7,695 bases of DNA from Mariprofundaceae bacterium (lineage in GTDB: Bacteria; Pseudomonadota; Zetaproteobacteria; Mariprofundales; Mariprofundaceae). The stretch is from the NCBI GenBank assembly GCA_030950875.1, contig JAUZQS010000044.1:1-7695 (forward strand), written 5' to 3'. Shown here piece by piece: positions 5,818-7,695 of the stretch. The stretch's first letter is position 1. Each line of letters opens with the position of its first letter. The position numbers and the translations under genes are program-made. The notes beneath the pieces are model-generated. The model was not told the origin of the DNA. It saw only the letters and a program-made list of their open reading frames with translations, and did not search any database.

Positions 5818-7695
5818 GTGAAGACAGTTTCTGAACAAAAACAAATCAATCAATTCTTTGATGCACTCACAACATGTATGCTGTTTGAACGGCGTGCTTT
5901 ATCCAAACGTTTGCATGCTTTATCGCATCGTATACGACAGGGAAAGCCTATAGATAAAAGTCTTTTGGATATGAAGCAATGTATTCAACGTTCATCAGCA
6001 CAATATATGCGCAGAAAAGCGGCCTCTCCCAAGCTTTCATATCCTGAAGAGCTACCTGTATCAGCCAAACGCCAAGAAATTGCGCGCGCTATTCAGGCCA
6101 ATCAAGTGGTGATCGTGGCTGGCGAAACGGGCTCAGGTAAAACCACACAAATTCCGAAAATTTGTTTGGAGTTAGGGCGTGGTGTTGGCGGATTGATTGG
6201 ACATACCCAGCCACGACGCATTGCGGCAAGAAGTGTAGCGACACGCATTGCCCAAGAGCTAAAAAGTAAAGTTGGTGAATATGTTGGTTATAAAGTTCGC
6301 TTTTCTGATCACAGTAAAAAAGATGGCTATATCAAGCTAATGACCGATGGCATTTTGTTGGCAGAGATTCAGGGAGATGCCCGCCTTGAGCAATATGATA
6401 CAATTATTATTGATGAGGCGCATGAACGTAGTCTGAATATTGATTTTCTATTGGGCTATTTGAAACAATTGTTGCCAAAACGCCCCGATTTAAGGTTGAT
6501 TGTAACTTCTGCAACCATCAATACCGCACATTTTGCAGCTTTTTTTGATAATGCCCCTGTCATTGAAGTGTCTGGGCGAAGTTATCCTGTCGATATTTTG
6601 TATCACCCCGTTGCCGGTGATGAAGACGCCTTGGATAATAATTTACCATTGGCAATCGTGGCAGCAGTAGATGAAGTGGCGCGGATGGATGCTTTGGGTG
6701 ATATCTTGGTATTTTTGCCTGGCGAGCGAGAAATCCGTGAAACTAGCCATGCCCTTGCACAACACGCAATGAAGAATACAGAAGTTATTCCGCTGTTTTC
6801 ACGGCTTTCTGCAGGTGAGCAAGATAAAGTGTTTCAAAACCATCGTGGACGACGCATTGTGTTGGCAACCAATGTGGCAGAAACTTCTTTAACCGTTCCT
6901 GGCATTCGCTTTGTGATTGATGCAGGGCTAGCACGTGTATCTCGATACAGTGCGCGAACCAAAGTGCAACGCCTACCCATTGAGCCGATTTCACAAGCCA
7001 GCGCGAATCAGCGTTCGGGGCGATGCGGTCGTATTGCGGCAGGTGTGTGTATTCGCCTTTATGATGAAGATAGTTTTAAGCAGCGAAGTCAGCAGACCGA
7101 CCCTGAAATTCTACGCACTAATCTTGCCAGTGTAATTTTGAAAATGGCCAGCTTGGGCTTGGGGGATGTAGCAAAGTTCCCCTTTATGAATCCGCCTGAA
7201 TCACGGTCGATTTCAGATGGCTATCGTTTATTGCATGAGCTACAGGCCGTGGATGAATCACGGAAGCTTACGCCAATGGGTAGAAAACTGGTGCGCTTGC
7301 CCGTTGACCCGCGCTTGGGGCGCATGCTATTGCAGGCTCATCAAGAACACGCATTGCATGAAGTGTTGATTATTGTATCAGCTTTATCTGTGCAAGATCC
7401 GCGCTCAAGGCCGATGGATGCGCAGCAAAAGGCCGATGAAAAACACCGTATTTTTACAGATGACACATCGGATTTTATGAGTTGGTTGAAATTATGGAAT
7501 TGGTACCATGAGCAAGCCCAGCATCACTCGAAGAACCAGTTGCGGAAATTGTGCCAAAAACACTTTTTATCCTATGTTCGCTTAAGAGAATGGCATGATT
7601 TGCATGGGCAGCTATTAGGTATTGTGCGAGAGCTTAAGCTAACCCCCAATCAACAACCTGCCACACCCGATGAGGTACACCGTAGCTTGTTAGCA
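5818..7695 (+). CDS. hrpA: HrpA-type DEAH-box ATP-dependent RNA helicase, C-terminus cut by window edge
   Basis: The frame is open for 626 codons from GTG 5818 to the right edge, roughly the N-terminal half of the about 1300-residue E. coli HrpA. Helicase motifs in order: I GETGSGKT (102-109), Ia TQPRR, II DEAH (199-202), III SAT (231-233), V TNVAETSLT (351-359) and VI QRSGRCGR (398-405). Next comes the winged-helix/ratchet region with TDPEILRTNLASVIL, LPVDPRLGRMLL and SALSVQDPRSRPMD, all strongly HrpA-like. HrpA is a cytoplasmic superfamily-2 helicase. In E. coli it has been linked to fimbrial mRNA processing and, more recently, to rescue of stalled ribosomes. The GTG start is chosen because the following residues (EQKQINQFFDALTTCMLFER) align with the E. 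coli N-terminus. An in-frame stop lies at 5752-5754, and the next candidate, ATG 5878, would remove this conserved stretch. The ribosome site is weak (AGAG). The gene is divergent from mlaF and functionally separate. Confidence 0.96.
   Translation, partial: MKTVSEQKQINQFFDALTTCMLFERRALSKRLHALSHRIRQGKPIDKSLLDMKQCIQRSSAQYMRRKAASPKLSYPEELPVSAKRQEIARAIQANQVVIVAGETGSGKTTQIPKICLELGRGVGGLIGHTQPRRIAARSVATRIAQELKSKVGEYVGYKVRFSDHSKKDGYIKLMTDGILLAEIQGDARLEQYDTIIIDEAHERSLNIDFLLGYLKQLLPKRPDLRLIVTSATINTAHFAAFFDNAPVIEVSGRSYPVDILYHPVAGDEDALDNNLPLAIVAAVDEVARMDALGDILVFLPGEREIRETSHALAQHAMKNTEVIPLFSRLSAGEQDKVFQNHRGRRIVLATNVAETSLTVPGIRFVIDAGLARVSRYSARTKVQRLPIEPISQASANQRSGRCGRIAAGVCIRLYDEDSFKQRSQQTDPEILRTNLASVILKMASLGLGDVAKFPFMNPPESRSISDGYRLLHELQAVDESRKLTPMGRKLVRLPVDPRLGRMLLQAHQEHALHEVLIIVSALSVQDPRSRPMDAQQKADEKHRIFTDDTSDFMSWLKLWNWYHEQAQHHSKNQLRKLCQKHFLSYVRLREWHDLHGQLLGIVRELKLTPNQQPATPDEVHRSLLA

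Noticed and set aside
6785..7135. Overlapping open frames at 6785-6994 (minus) and 6935-7135 (plus)
   Set aside because: Both sit within the conserved helicase core of hrpA and are frame shadows.

Overview
The window holds six protein-coding genes and almost no non-coding DNA. It suggests a Gram-negative (diderm) proteobacterium of moderate, somewhat AT-leaning base composition (estimated by eye, not computed). The basis is a complete set of MlaF, MlaE, MlaD and MlaC, which move phospholipid between the inner and outer membranes, plus an AsmA/YhdP-type envelope protein and a proteobacterial HrpA helicase. I cannot fix the genus from these genes. A gamma- or zetaproteobacterial-type lineage is possible, but that is only an impression.

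Layout, read along the minus strand from about 5772 down to 1: mlaF (ATPase), mlaE (permease, overlapping mlaF by ATGA), mlaD (MCE ring subunit, 23 bp later), mlaC (periplasmic carrier, 71 bp later), then a very large AsmA-like gene (33 bp after mlaC) that is still open at the left edge after 990 codons. The short gaps and shared orientation suggest one operon, mlaFEDC-asmA-like. On the plus strand, a 45-bp gap separates mlaF from divergent hrpA, which starts at a GTG at 5818 and runs off the right edge after 626 codons.

How the genes fit together: MlaF and MlaE form the inner-membrane ABC core. MlaD forms a lipid-conducting ring on its periplasmic face. MlaC shuttles phospholipid between that ring and the outer-membrane lipoprotein MlaA, which is not in the window. 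The AsmA-like protein belongs to a superfamily with members (YhdP, TamB, YdbH) implicated in bulk phospholipid movement towards the outer membrane. Its place in the slot where enterobacteria carry mlaB is the most interesting point of organisation. No mlaB-like STAS gene is visible. HrpA is a DEAH-box RNA helicase with no evident functional link to the operon.

I saw no RNA gene, mobile element, CRISPR array or convincing terminator. Nothing here amounts to a clearly new biological system. The findings are modest points about operon composition and gene starts.
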